From NCBI GenBank assembly GCA_030620115.1, contig JAUXFG010000165.1, forward strand, positions 1 through 7,888: a stretch of 7,888 nt of DNA, given 5' to 3'. Position numbers and translations under genes: made by a program. This DNA comes from Candidatus Fermentibacterota bacterium (GTDB lineage: Bacteria; JAFGKV01). Numbering within the stretch: the stretch's first letter is position 1; every line of letters starts with the position of its first letter. The notes below the pieces were generated by a model that saw nothing but the letters and a program-made list of their open reading frames with translations, was not told where the DNA came from and did no database searches. This document shows, in pieces, positions 1 through 5,662 of this stretch.

Positions 1-42
1 CATAAATCCCCACTAAATCTATAGATTTAGTGGGGATTTATG
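1..42. repeat. Perfect 42-bp palindrome
   Basis: The first 42 bases are an uninterrupted perfect inverted repeat. The left 21-base arm (CATAAATCCCCACTAAATCTA) is the exact reverse complement of the right arm, with CTATAG at the centre. As single strand it would form a stem of about 19 bp with a minimal loop. It lies 74 bases beyond the stop of the leftward peptidase gene, where a terminator would be expected. However, no T-run follows on the plus side, and the minus side is cut by the window edge. Alternatives are a transposon or MITE foldback end or a dimeric-protein site. The palindrome is certain; its role is not. Confidence 0.9.
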
Positions 43-116
43 ATGATACCGATGTCGATAGCGACCCCGATTCCGATGAAGAATGAATAGACATCCTATG
101 TGTCTGAATGATAGCC

Positions 117-2852
117 TCACTTGGCCCGAGAGGAAATGCCCGCATAATCGAATTCGCCCACGGCGTTTGATAATGCGGATGAATCCGCAGGGGCATAGGC
201 ACGGACATGATAATAGATGTTCCTGCCCGGATCACCGACTCCGTACGCGCTGGTGAAACTCTGGTCGGCTGTGGTGGTGACCAGAACGGGATCAAGACTG
301 CTTCCCATCTCTCCCCGAAAGATGCCGTAGTAGATGGCTCCATTCACCACAGCCCATGAGAATGTGAGCGCACCAGAATGCACTGCAACGCTTCCTGGAT
401 CGATGACAGGCGGCGCCGGAATTCCCACATCTCGAACAAGAATAGACAGCGCGATGGCGCTGTCTGGAGGCCCCATCTGGTTCGAGTCGCCGAACCAGCA
501 GAATCCTGCCTGCTCAAAGCCAAGATATTCTGCAAGAATCGTATCTGCCGCTACGCAGGGGGCCTGCACCGCAAAGGACAAAACGTGTGTCTGATAAGGA
601 AGTACATGAACACCGACCGCAGCGATGGTTGACGAATCGATCCACCCCTGCGCCGCGAACAAGCTGCTCCTTTCTCGAGGAACAGTGGTCCGGAGCAGGG
701 TCGATTCGTCCCAACTGCAGCATCCTGTGTTGGAGATCTGCAGGGTGCATAGCCTGGTTTCCTGTTCGTTCAGCTCACATGGGTAGGAAAGAGAGATAAC
801 CCCAGCTCCGTACCCATCTTTGGGACCACCGGCCTCCACGTCTAGGTCGAGCCCCGATGCCCCCGTCCATACCCAACCCGTCTCATGGCCAGGGATATTG
901 GCTATCTGAAGTTCATACCACTGCCCTGCGCTCCCAAGGATGGCAAACTGCTGCCCCTCGCTCACCGTGGTCACATATGCGTAGCCCATGCCGGGGCCTA
1001 CGCGTGCATTGAGGGCTTGAGCGACAATATAGGCAATTGGGGTCTCCTGGCTTCCTTCGAGGGAGGCGGTCGCGCTCATCGTATCGCCATAGACCCATCC
1101 TCCATACGTACCAGTTCCTGTTGGAACATGGAAGTGATACCACCCGTGGTGGTGACACGTACTCACGAATTGCCCGGCAGGAGCGATATTGGTGATGACG
1201 GATTCCTCCGTCGAGGGCCCCCGCCTGACAGGAAGGACCTGGCTCGAGTCCTTTACCCTGATCGCGAACGGCCCAATGGGGTCTTCCTCTATTACCTGGT
1301 CGAAACGTATGGGCACATAGGAAGTGAGGCTGGTGAGTTTGAGGGCATGATAGCTTACTCTCCAATCTCCTCCGGCCTCCATGGTGAGCACCATTCCTGG
1401 TGGATTGTCCTCTGCACAGAGTCGAATATGGTGATGTGGCTTGTTCAACGCGTCTCCCCTGCGCATGTCCTGGAACGAAGGGAGCTCGCTGGAGATCAGA
1501 TGCATCGTGGCGCTCTTGTACTTCGTTTCCGTGCCCCAACACCTGCTCACCAAGCCGGAACAGTCAACGCCGATGCAGTACAGATCAGTGGTACCCATTG
1601 ATTGCGTGTAGTCATCGCCACATTTCTTCCCGGCGAGGACGCCGTCCGCGAATTCCGAGAGACTCGTGAATCCTCCCCATTTGTACGGAACTTTCTGCTT
1701 CGGTCCAACCGTCACCCACGATGGAGTACGGACATAAGTCCCATCAGGCATTCGCTCAATCCCCTCGGTGATGTTCTCCAGGCTCGCAGTCCACAAGAGA
1801 TCAACATAACCCCTGGCAGTAGCCATCATCTCGCTCCTCGAGACAGGATCCTCCTGCATCATGCCTCCTTCCCACTTTTTGGGTGGCGCCTGGGGAACAT
1901 GATAGTTGTAATGATAGGGTTCTTCCGGGAAGAAAGGGAAGGAGAGATCGCCCGAGGCAAGTCTCTGGGGATCGGCAACAAGAAGATGCAGGCCGCGCGG
2001 TGAGGAGACGAAGCAGAAAAGAGAATCACCGAATACACCGAAGCTTCTTGGGAACAGGGAGTAGTAAACAAATGGAACGGGAACCACATTCCGCAGCAAG
2101 CCATCCCCAGTGAATACAAAAAGAAGCTCTCTCGCTTCGATTGGAGAGCCCGAAAGCACTTCTTCGGTGAGCACAAGGTGGAGTCCGGCAACAGCCCCGA
2201 GGTATTCCACGGCGCCCAGTTCCGAATCGTGCGTGGTGTCACAAAGATGTTCTCCCCCTGCAGTCACGGCGAATGAGTTTCTTCCGGATCTGGTCACGCA
2301 TGGTTGCGGAGTTTCAATTCGGCGCACTGTTTCTGGATCAAGTGGGTTCTCACCCAAGATCACTTCAAAGCACCTCCCGCTCTCATCAAAGACCACCACG
2401 TGGTCTTGGTGCCAGCCCAGGCGCTCTGCGACCCGGAAAGGGTAGATCCCGGGTTGGGCGCATCGGAACGCTTCTCCCCACTTGCTTACGTGAATCCAGG
2501 TCCCATCCCACACGACAATCCGGTCATCTTTGAGCGCCAGGCGCTCACTGCCCCGAGGAATCGGCGAAGCACTCATAAAGCTCTTTGACACGAGATCAAA
2601 AACCTGCACGAGATCCTGCTCACTATCGAGAAGAGAGAGATATGTGCCTTGCCCGCGCTCGGGTGAGCTGTGACTGACCTCGAAATCAGTAGGACCATAG
2701 CTCCCGGATGGCTCCCATCGCTGAGCGACTCGACCGTCTCCGGAACCCCAGGGAATGAGCAGTACCTCGTCAAAGGCATCTGAATCTGAGGAAAAGAGAA
2801 GGAGGACAGCTGCCATCAGAAGCATGATCAAGGATCGGCTTGATGATCCCAT
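117..2852 (-). CDS. Exported NlpC/P60-family cysteine peptidase with SH3, Ig-like and FN3-like domains
   Basis: The 911-aa product starts with a Sec signal peptide (hydrophobic core about residues 8-20, cleavage probably after SDSDA at 26). Residues 30-300 are beta-rich with repeated VVVFD- and LLFVF-type strands, possibly a beta-propeller; no family is recognised there. Residues 388-495 are an NlpC/P60 domain: YKWGG (390-394), the catalytic-Cys motif GVDCSG (Cys431), RRGD (464-467) and HHHI with His475 as the likely general base. These enzymes usually cleave gamma-D-Glu/diamino-acid bonds in peptidoglycan peptides, but the substrate here is inferred. Two SH3-like domains follow (about 528-592 and 606-670; LPVRRGPS and LNARVGPG, each with a GW[VW]-type strand). 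Next come a Cys-containing Ig-like segment resembling NBR1-type domains (about 684-808) and an FN3-like domain (about 812-900). Start choice: GAGGGG lies 6 bases before ATG and the signal peptide begins at once. No sorting tail of the type seen in the metallopeptidase gene is present, so it is probably periplasmic or released. Confidence 0.9.
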   Translation of the reverse strand: MGSSSRSLIMLLMAAVLLLFSSDSDAFDEVLLIPWGSGDGRVAQRWEPSGSYGPTDFEVSHSSPERGQGTYLSLLDSEQDLVQVFDLVSKSFMSASPIPRGSERLALKDDRIVVWDGTWIHVSKWGEAFRCAQPGIYPFRVAERLGWHQDHVVVFDESGRCFEVILGENPLDPETVRRIETPQPCVTRSGRNSFAVTAGGEHLCDTTHDSELGAVEYLGAVAGLHLVLTEEVLSGSPIEARELLFVFTGDGLLRNVVPVPFVYYSLFPRSFGVFGDSLFCFVSSPRGLHLLVADPQRLASGDLSFPFFPEEPYHYNYHVPQAPPKKWEGGMMQEDPVSRSEMMATARGYVDLLWTASLENITEGIERMPDGTYVRTPSWVTVGPKQKVPYKWGGFTSLSEFADGVLAGKKCGDDYTQSMGTTDLYCIGVDCSGLVSRCWGTETKYKSATMHLISSELPSFQDMRRGDALNKPHHHIRLCAEDNPPGMVLTMEAGGDWRVSYHALKLTSLTSYVPIRFDQVIEEDPIGPFAIRVKDSSQVLPVRRGPSTEESVITNIAPAGQFVSTCHHHGWYHFHVPTGTGTYGGWVYGDTMSATASLEGSQETPIAYIVAQALNARVGPGMGYAYVTTVSEGQQFAILGSAGQWYELQIANIPGHETGWVWTGASGLDLDVEAGGPKDGYGAGVISLSYPCELNEQETRLCTLQISNTGCCSWDESTLLRTTVPRERSSLFAAQGWIDSSTIAAVGVHVLPYQTHVLSFAVQAPCVAADTILAEYLGFEQAGFCWFGDSNQMGPPDSAIALSILVRDVGIPAPPVIDPGSVAVHSGALTFSWAVVNGAIYYGIFRGEMGSSLDPVLVTTTADQSFTSAYGVGDPGRNIYYHVRAYAPADSSALSNAVGEFDYAGISSRAK

Positions 2853-2915
2853 GTCGTTCCCCTCACGAGCTCCGAGTTGCTACTGCATCAAACAGCATTC
2901 GAAATTCCCCTCATT

Positions 2916-2959
2916 CCCCACCCAGATTCTTCGATCACTCCGCTCCCTCAGAATGACAC
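2916..2959 (-). repeat. Dispersed repeat family A, copy 1
   Basis: This 44-base unit matches 3080-3123 at 43 of 44 positions, differing only as CGATC against CGGTC. Read on the minus strand it begins GTGTCATTCTGAGGG and continues to CGAAGAATCTGGG. The inner pentamers ATTCT and AGAAT are complementary, so the unit can fold as a short stem with a loop of about 19 bases. From memory, repeats of the GTCATTCTGAG...GAAGAATCT type are scattered through intergenic DNA of many environmental bacteria. Confidence 0.85.
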
Positions 2960-3079
2960 CTGTTGTCACATCCAATATAAGCTATGAGCTATCAGTTTCC
3001 CTCCCCTCATTCGACGTTGGATGCTTCCGCCAGCTGCCGGATTCAATTCCTCAATCCTTCAGTTCGAAATCCGCCCAGA

Positions 3080-3123
3080 CCCCACCCAGATTCTTCGGTC
3101 ACTCCGCTCCCTCAGAATGACAC
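3080..3123 (-). repeat. Dispersed repeat family A, copy 2
   Basis: This is the second near-identical 44-base copy, in the same orientation as the one at 2916-2959. It starts CCCCACCCAGATTCTTCGG and ends CTCAGAATGACAC. The flanks outside the 44 bases differ between the copies, which marks the unit's ends. It faces the inverted copy at 3157-3190, so the two together make a large imperfect inverted repeat from about 3088 to 3190. Confidence 0.85.
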
Positions 3124-3156
3124 TCATAGTACCACACCCTTCTGCACACTATCCCT

Positions 3157-3190
3157 GTCATTCTGAGCGACTGCAAGAAGCGAAGAATCT
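3157..3190 (+). repeat. Dispersed repeat family A, copy 3 (inverted)
   Basis: This copy reads GTCATTCTGAG, then a divergent 13-base middle, then CGAAGAATCT on the plus strand, opposite to the copies at 2916 and 3080. ATTCT (3160-3164) is complementary to AGAAT (3184-3188). The conserved ends with a variable middle indicate an older, diverged member. Confidence 0.75.
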
Positions 3191-3235
3191 CTATCCACTT
3201 CAGCATTTCTTCCCAATCTCATAATCTCCTCTCCC

Positions 3236-3252
3236 AATCTGTGCAATCTGTG
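3236..3252. repeat. Tandem AATCTGTG octamer
   Basis: AATCTGTG occurs at 3236-3243 and again at 3245-3252, separated by one C, and is followed by GTTCCCATTCC. This resembles another short intergenic repeat style (AATCTGTG-x-AATCTGTGGTT) common in metagenomic sequence, but that comparison is from memory. Confidence 0.5.
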
Positions 3253-3290
3253 GTTCCCATTCCATCTCCCTTGATCCCCTGAACGCTCAC

Positions 3291-3306
3291 ACCACAATTT
3301 TGTGGT
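3291..3306. promoter_or_regulatory. 16-bp dyad upstream of the polymerase gene
   Basis: ACCACAA and TTGTGGT form perfect 7-bp arms around a TT centre, about 88 bases before the polymerase start. The size and symmetry suit a dimeric repressor operator. It does not match the LexA boxes I know (CTGT-N8-ACAG or the GAAC/GTTC type). The operator role is a guess from position and symmetry. Confidence 0.35.
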
Positions 3307-3393
3307 CCATGAAACGATTGCCTCTCCTCCCCCTCCATGCATCTTGGGCAGCAAAGAGAAGGCGCGGACATTGCGGCGAAGGGCAAAAGTCAT

Positions 3394-4596
3394 ATGCGAG
3401 GGGCCCCATTGGCTGTTGCACGCACTATTCTTCATCTCGATCTGGATGCGTTTTTCTGCGCGGTGGAGGAACTGCGTAACCCCTCTTTGCGGGGAAAACC
3501 CTTTGCCGTGGGCGGTCGCCCCGAGTCACGCGGTGTCGTGGCATCCTGTTCCTATCCGGCGCGTTTTCTGGGCATACATTCGGCCATGCCCATGGCCCGG
3601 GCACTGAGACTGTGTCCGTCATTGATGATTGTCGCGACGCATTATGCTTCCTATGAAGAAATCTCTGACCAGGTAATGGAACGCCTGCGACGGCTGACTC
3701 CACTGGCCGAGCAGATCTCTATTGATGAAGCCTTTCTGGATGTGACCCACCTCACTCAGTCGGGTGAATCAATCGCTCGACAGTTGCAGGCCATGGTCAG
3801 AGATGAGCTGGGTCTTCCGTGTTCCATCGGTGTGGCAAGCAACAAACTGGTTGCCAAGATGGCCACGGACGTAGGGAAATCCTCCGCCCAAGCGGGTGAG
3901 CCGCCCAATGCTATCGTGGTGGTTCCTCCTGGAAAGGAGGCCTCCTTCATTGCGCCATTGCCGATTCGCATGCTATGGGGTGTGGGCCCCAAGACTGCGC
4001 AGCGACTGGCGGACCTCGGGATCACCACTATTGGCGATATCGCACGACGGTCAGAGGGAGACCTTGGGCATCATTTTGGTCAGATGGGTCCCCAGTTCGT
4101 GCGTTACGCTCGTGGTCTCGACACGCGGCCCGTGATTACCACCCACGAGGTCAAGTCTATCAGTCAGGAGGTGACATTTGCCCGCGATGTGGCTGATGGG
4201 GAAGAACTTCGGCGCACACTGCGTGATCTTGCGGACCGAGTTGGGCGTCGTGCAAGGAAGGCGCATCTGGCCGGGACCACGGTCAGGCTCAAACTACGTT
4301 GGTCTGACTTCACTACTCTGTCGCGCCAGATTAGACTCCCACACTCTACGGATCAGGATGCCTCCATCAGCGCAGCAGTGATTGGCCTTTTTGACAAAAC
4401 ATGGAAATCCGGGCGCGCAGTACGACTGTTGGGTGTGGGTCTGAGCGGCCTAGGCCCACCACGACCCGCACAGCTCTCTCTCTGGGATGATAGTTCAGAG
4501 AAAAGCCTCGCCCTGCAAGAAGCACTCGATACGGTACGGGATCGCTTTGGCGACCAGGCGGTTCGCCGTGGGGGCAGTGTCAAGAATACAGAGTGA
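3394..4596 (+). CDS. dinB: DNA polymerase IV (Y-family translesion polymerase)
   Basis: Template-directed, error-prone DNA synthesis past lesions, in the cytoplasm. With the chosen start the protein is 400 aa, somewhat longer than the typical 350-aa enzyme. The palm/catalytic motifs are HLDLDAFFCAVEE (Asp16; Phe21 at the steric-gate position) and SIDEAFLDVT (Asp111, Glu112). The fingers contain SYPARFLGIHSAM (53-65). SIGVASNKLVAKMATD (144-159) is the conserved palm segment, and the thumb helix-hairpin-helix is LWGVGPKTAQRLADLG (194-209). The little-finger domain spans about 250-350. QLSLW (360-364) near the C-terminus fits a beta-clamp-binding motif, followed by about 36 extra residues. An in-frame ATG exists at 3337, but it has no ribosome binding site and adds a non-conserved 19-aa tail. 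The ATG at 3394 has GAAGGG 10 bases upstream and places the first motif near the usual position. All key residues are present, so it should be active. Both neighbours are on the opposite strand, so it is probably monocistronic. Confidence 0.96.
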   Translation: MRGAPLAVARTILHLDLDAFFCAVEELRNPSLRGKPFAVGGRPESRGVVASCSYPARFLGIHSAMPMARALRLCPSLMIVATHYASYEEISDQVMERLRRLTPLAEQISIDEAFLDVTHLTQSGESIARQLQAMVRDELGLPCSIGVASNKLVAKMATDVGKSSAQAGEPPNAIVVVPPGKEASFIAPLPIRMLWGVGPKTAQRLADLGITTIGDIARRSEGDLGHHFGQMGPQFVRYARGLDTRPVITTHEVKSISQEVTFARDVADGEELRRTLRDLADRVGRRARKAHLAGTTVRLKLRWSDFTTLSRQIRLPHSTDQDASISAAVIGLFDKTWKSGRAVRLLGVGLSGLGPPRPAQLSLWDDSSEKSLALQEALDTVRDRFGDQAVRRGGSVKNTE

Positions 4597-4656
4597 TTGG
4601 TCCGGATTTCGAGATATTTCAGGTCAGGCCGCGAAGTGCTTTACCCTTTCGGAACC

Positions 4657-4682
4657 CTCCTCGCAATGACAGGTGGAGGAGC
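4657..4682 (-). repeat. Dispersed repeat family B, partial copy
   Basis: The 26 bases from CTCCTCGCAATGACAGG to GGAGC match 4745-4770 at 25 of 26 positions. Only one end (GTCATTGCGAGGAG, minus strand) is clear; the sequence where the partner end should be (AAGTGCTTT, about 4634-4642) is degraded. It is a truncated or decayed copy beside the foldback element. Confidence 0.7.
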
Positions 4683-4684
4683 CG

Positions 4685-4758
4685 GTCATCGCGAGCGACA
4701 GCGCGGCGATCTCGATGGGCGGATGAGATTGCTTCGTCGCTAGTCTCCTCGCAATGAC
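4685..4758. repeat. Dispersed repeat family B foldback element
   Basis: Two family B units lie head to head. The left unit (4685-4713) reads GTCATCGCGAG...GGCGATCTC on the plus strand. The right unit (4725-4758) is its inverted, diverged partner, running GAGATTGCTTCG...CTCGCAATGAC. Each unit has its own complementary pentamers: ATCGC (4688-4692) with GCGAT (4706-4710) on the left, and ATTGC (4728-4732) with GCAAT (4751-4755) on the right. The whole 74 bases can also fold as one long imperfect hairpin around an 11-base spacer. The position between convergent genes suits a bidirectional transcription barrier, but there is no U-run. Confidence 0.8.
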
Positions 4759-4915
4759 AGGTGGTGGAGCTACGGTTCCGGGATTTCTCTACGGGATTCT
4801 GTATCCCTAATCTTTGGCCATAGCGTTGGGCCGAGACCGTAAAACGAGAGAATGAAACATCCCCGGATTCCTCACCGGTTGTGGTGGCGAGAATCGCGAT
4901 TATCCGGGATCAGTC

Positions 4916-4929
4916 CCACTTGCCAGTGG
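4916..4929 (-). other. Short hairpin just after the small DinB-like gene
   Basis: CCACT and AGTGG pair around a four-base loop, beginning 5 bases after the TAA stop on the minus strand. It might contribute to termination or mRNA 3'-end protection. The stem is only 5 bp and no T-run follows, so it is weak. Confidence 0.3.
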
Positions 4930-4934
4930 CGGGG

Positions 4935-5459
4935 TTACATGCCCCAGAGATGACCGGTGTGAACCGGTTTCCCTTGCAGTTTCAGGTAGTAGAACAACTG
5001 GCCCTTATGCTGATTGAGATGACCGATCATCTGGAGGAGACGAAGGCCCAGTATCACCTCGGATTGGTCCCATGGCGCGGAGACGGCTTTGGTGGCAAGG
5101 CTGTGCTCATCGGTCTCTCCCAGCATGGCAAGTGCCACTTGCTTGTCTTTTGCCAAAAGCTCCTTTGCCTCTCCAACACTCCCCACCGTCGGAAGCTTTT
5201 CGGCTGAGGGCATCATATCTTCGGGCGATAAATCGCCTGCGTCAGCGCCTCCAGGCATTGCCCAATCGCCAGTGACAAAGCCATGGAAACAGGCGCCGCA
5301 GGATGTCGTGATGTGCTTCAATAGCTTGCCAGTGGTCATCCAATTGCTGCCTGAAGACGGCTTCCAATCGAGCTTGTTATCATCCACTAAATCCAAGAGA
5401 TCTTCTGTCACCTTGTACGTATACTCGACTTCGTGCCTAAGTAACTCCGTCCAGTTCAT
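4935..5459 (-). CDS. DinB/YfiT-like four-helix-bundle metalloprotein
   Basis: The 174-aa cytoplasmic protein has no signal peptide. It shows the layout of the DinB-like superfamily (DinB_2/DfsB type): helix 1 with ELLRHEVEYTYKVTEDLL, helix 2 with GKLLKHITTS, and a C-terminal helix with GHLNQHKGQLFYYLK. His49, His147 and His151 form the expected three-His metal site (H...HxxxH). Members are divalent-metal proteins, some using low-molecular-weight thiols such as bacillithiol or mycothiol in detoxification; most are uncharacterised. No reaction can be assigned here. It is not related to polymerase IV next door; the names coincide only because the family was named after a different DNA-damage-induced gene. 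The start is well supported: AAAGGAG lies just 5 bases before ATG. The gene follows the metallopeptidase gene in the same direction after a 203-base gap containing two hairpins, so independent transcription is likely. Confidence 0.87.
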   Translation of the reverse strand: MNWTELLRHEVEYTYKVTEDLLDLVDDNKLDWKPSSGSNWMTTGKLLKHITTSCGACFHGFVTGDWAMPGGADAGDLSPEDMMPSAEKLPTVGSVGEAKELLAKDKQVALAMLGETDEHSLATKAVSAPWDQSEVILGLRLLQMIGHLNQHKGQLFYYLKLQGKPVHTGHLWGM

Positions 5460-5478
5460 GTTGACTCCTTTTTCAAGC

Positions 5479-5510
5479 TGGGGGAAATGGAGGTTCTTCT
5501 CCTTCCCCCA
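5479..5510 (-). promoter_or_regulatory. Leader hairpin just upstream of the DinB-like gene
   Basis: TGGGGGAA (5479-5486) pairs with TTCCCCCA (5503-5510). After a two-base bulge, GGAG (5489-5492) pairs with CTCC (5499-5502) around a six-base loop. That gives a 12-bp stem, with its base about 20 bases from the ATG and about 8 bases from the Shine-Dalgarno sequence. It could be a terminator lacking a U-run, an mRNA-stabilising leader, or a translational control element. In the minus-strand RNA the stem contains an AAGGAGAAG segment resembling a second ribosome binding site. Confidence 0.5.
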
Positions 5511-5634
5511 CTATCTATTCATTGCCGGCCTCACATGCCATTTCCGCCAGAGCTGTCGATCTATCGAATGATTTGCAATTCTTGAGCATAGGACGCACCG
5601 CCGCTGATGCGACAGCACAGCCATGTTGCGCCTC

Positions 5635-5649
5635 TTCCAGCCCCTGGAA
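5635..5649 (-). other. Short hairpin after the metallopeptidase gene
   Basis: TTCCAG and CTGGAA form perfect 6-bp arms with a 3-base loop, 13 bases after the TAG stop of the leftward metallopeptidase gene. The position fits a terminator or 3'-end stabiliser. No U-run follows, so a factor-independent terminator is not supported. Confidence 0.3.
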
Positions 5650-5662
5650 TACGCTTCGCACT

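Larger units (their letters stand above)
2853..3393. other. Repeat-mosaic intergenic region between two divergent genes
   Basis: This 541-base gap separates the leftward peptidase gene from the rightward polymerase gene. Short open frames here encode low-complexity Ser/Pro-rich peptides with no ribosome binding sites and are not called. The gap is filled with dispersed-repeat material: three GTCATTCTGAG-type copies, a TATAAGCTATGAGCTATCAG stretch (2976-2995), and a doubled AATCTGTG octamer. Both flanking promoters must lie here, but no convincing -35/-10 pair was found for either. Confidence 0.75.
4597..4934. other. Intergenic region between convergent genes with repeat family B
   Basis: This 338-base stretch lies between the stop codons of the polymerase gene (+) and the small DinB-like gene (-). 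Its first half carries copies of the GTCATTGCGAG repeat family. The second half (about 4771-4915) has no recognisable gene. The open frame entering the next gene on the plus strand is only its shadow. No hairpin followed by a T-run was found for either convergent transcript; the repeat foldback could take that role. Confidence 0.7.

Noticed and set aside
913-1542. 209-codon minus-strand frame in another register of the peptidase gene
   Set aside because: Its Arg/His/Pro-rich composition is typical of an out-of-frame reading of a GC-rich gene; it starts inside the catalytic domain's codons.
885-1601. 238-codon plus-strand frame within the exported peptidase gene
   Set aside because: It lies wholly antisense to a gene with clear NlpC/P60 and SH3 motifs, has no Shine-Dalgarno sequence, and its product shows no domain or signal.
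2389-2407. Perfect 8-bp inverted repeat AAGACCAC-CAC-GTGGTCTT inside the peptidase gene
   Set aside because: It encodes ordinary beta-strand residues (DHVVVFD) deep in the coding region and is explained by codon choice; no promoter or site context.
2916-3190. Possible CRISPR array from the repeated 44-base units
   Set aside because: There are only three units, with irregular spacing and mixed orientation; no uniform spacers and no cas genes are present.
2755-3224. Overlapping short plus-strand frames in the repeat-rich gap
   Set aside because: They translate the dispersed repeats themselves (repeated TQILRSLRSLRMT peptides), lack ribosome binding sites and are low in complexity.
3337-3393. 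Upstream ATG extending the polymerase by 19 residues
   Set aside because: A C/T-rich stretch, not a ribosome binding site, precedes it, and the added residues lie before the conserved N-terminus of the family.
5089-5571. 160-codon plus-strand frame across the DinB-like gene and its leader
   Set aside because: It is antisense to a gene with a strong ribosome binding site and an intact three-His metal site, and its Ser-rich product has no recognisable motif.
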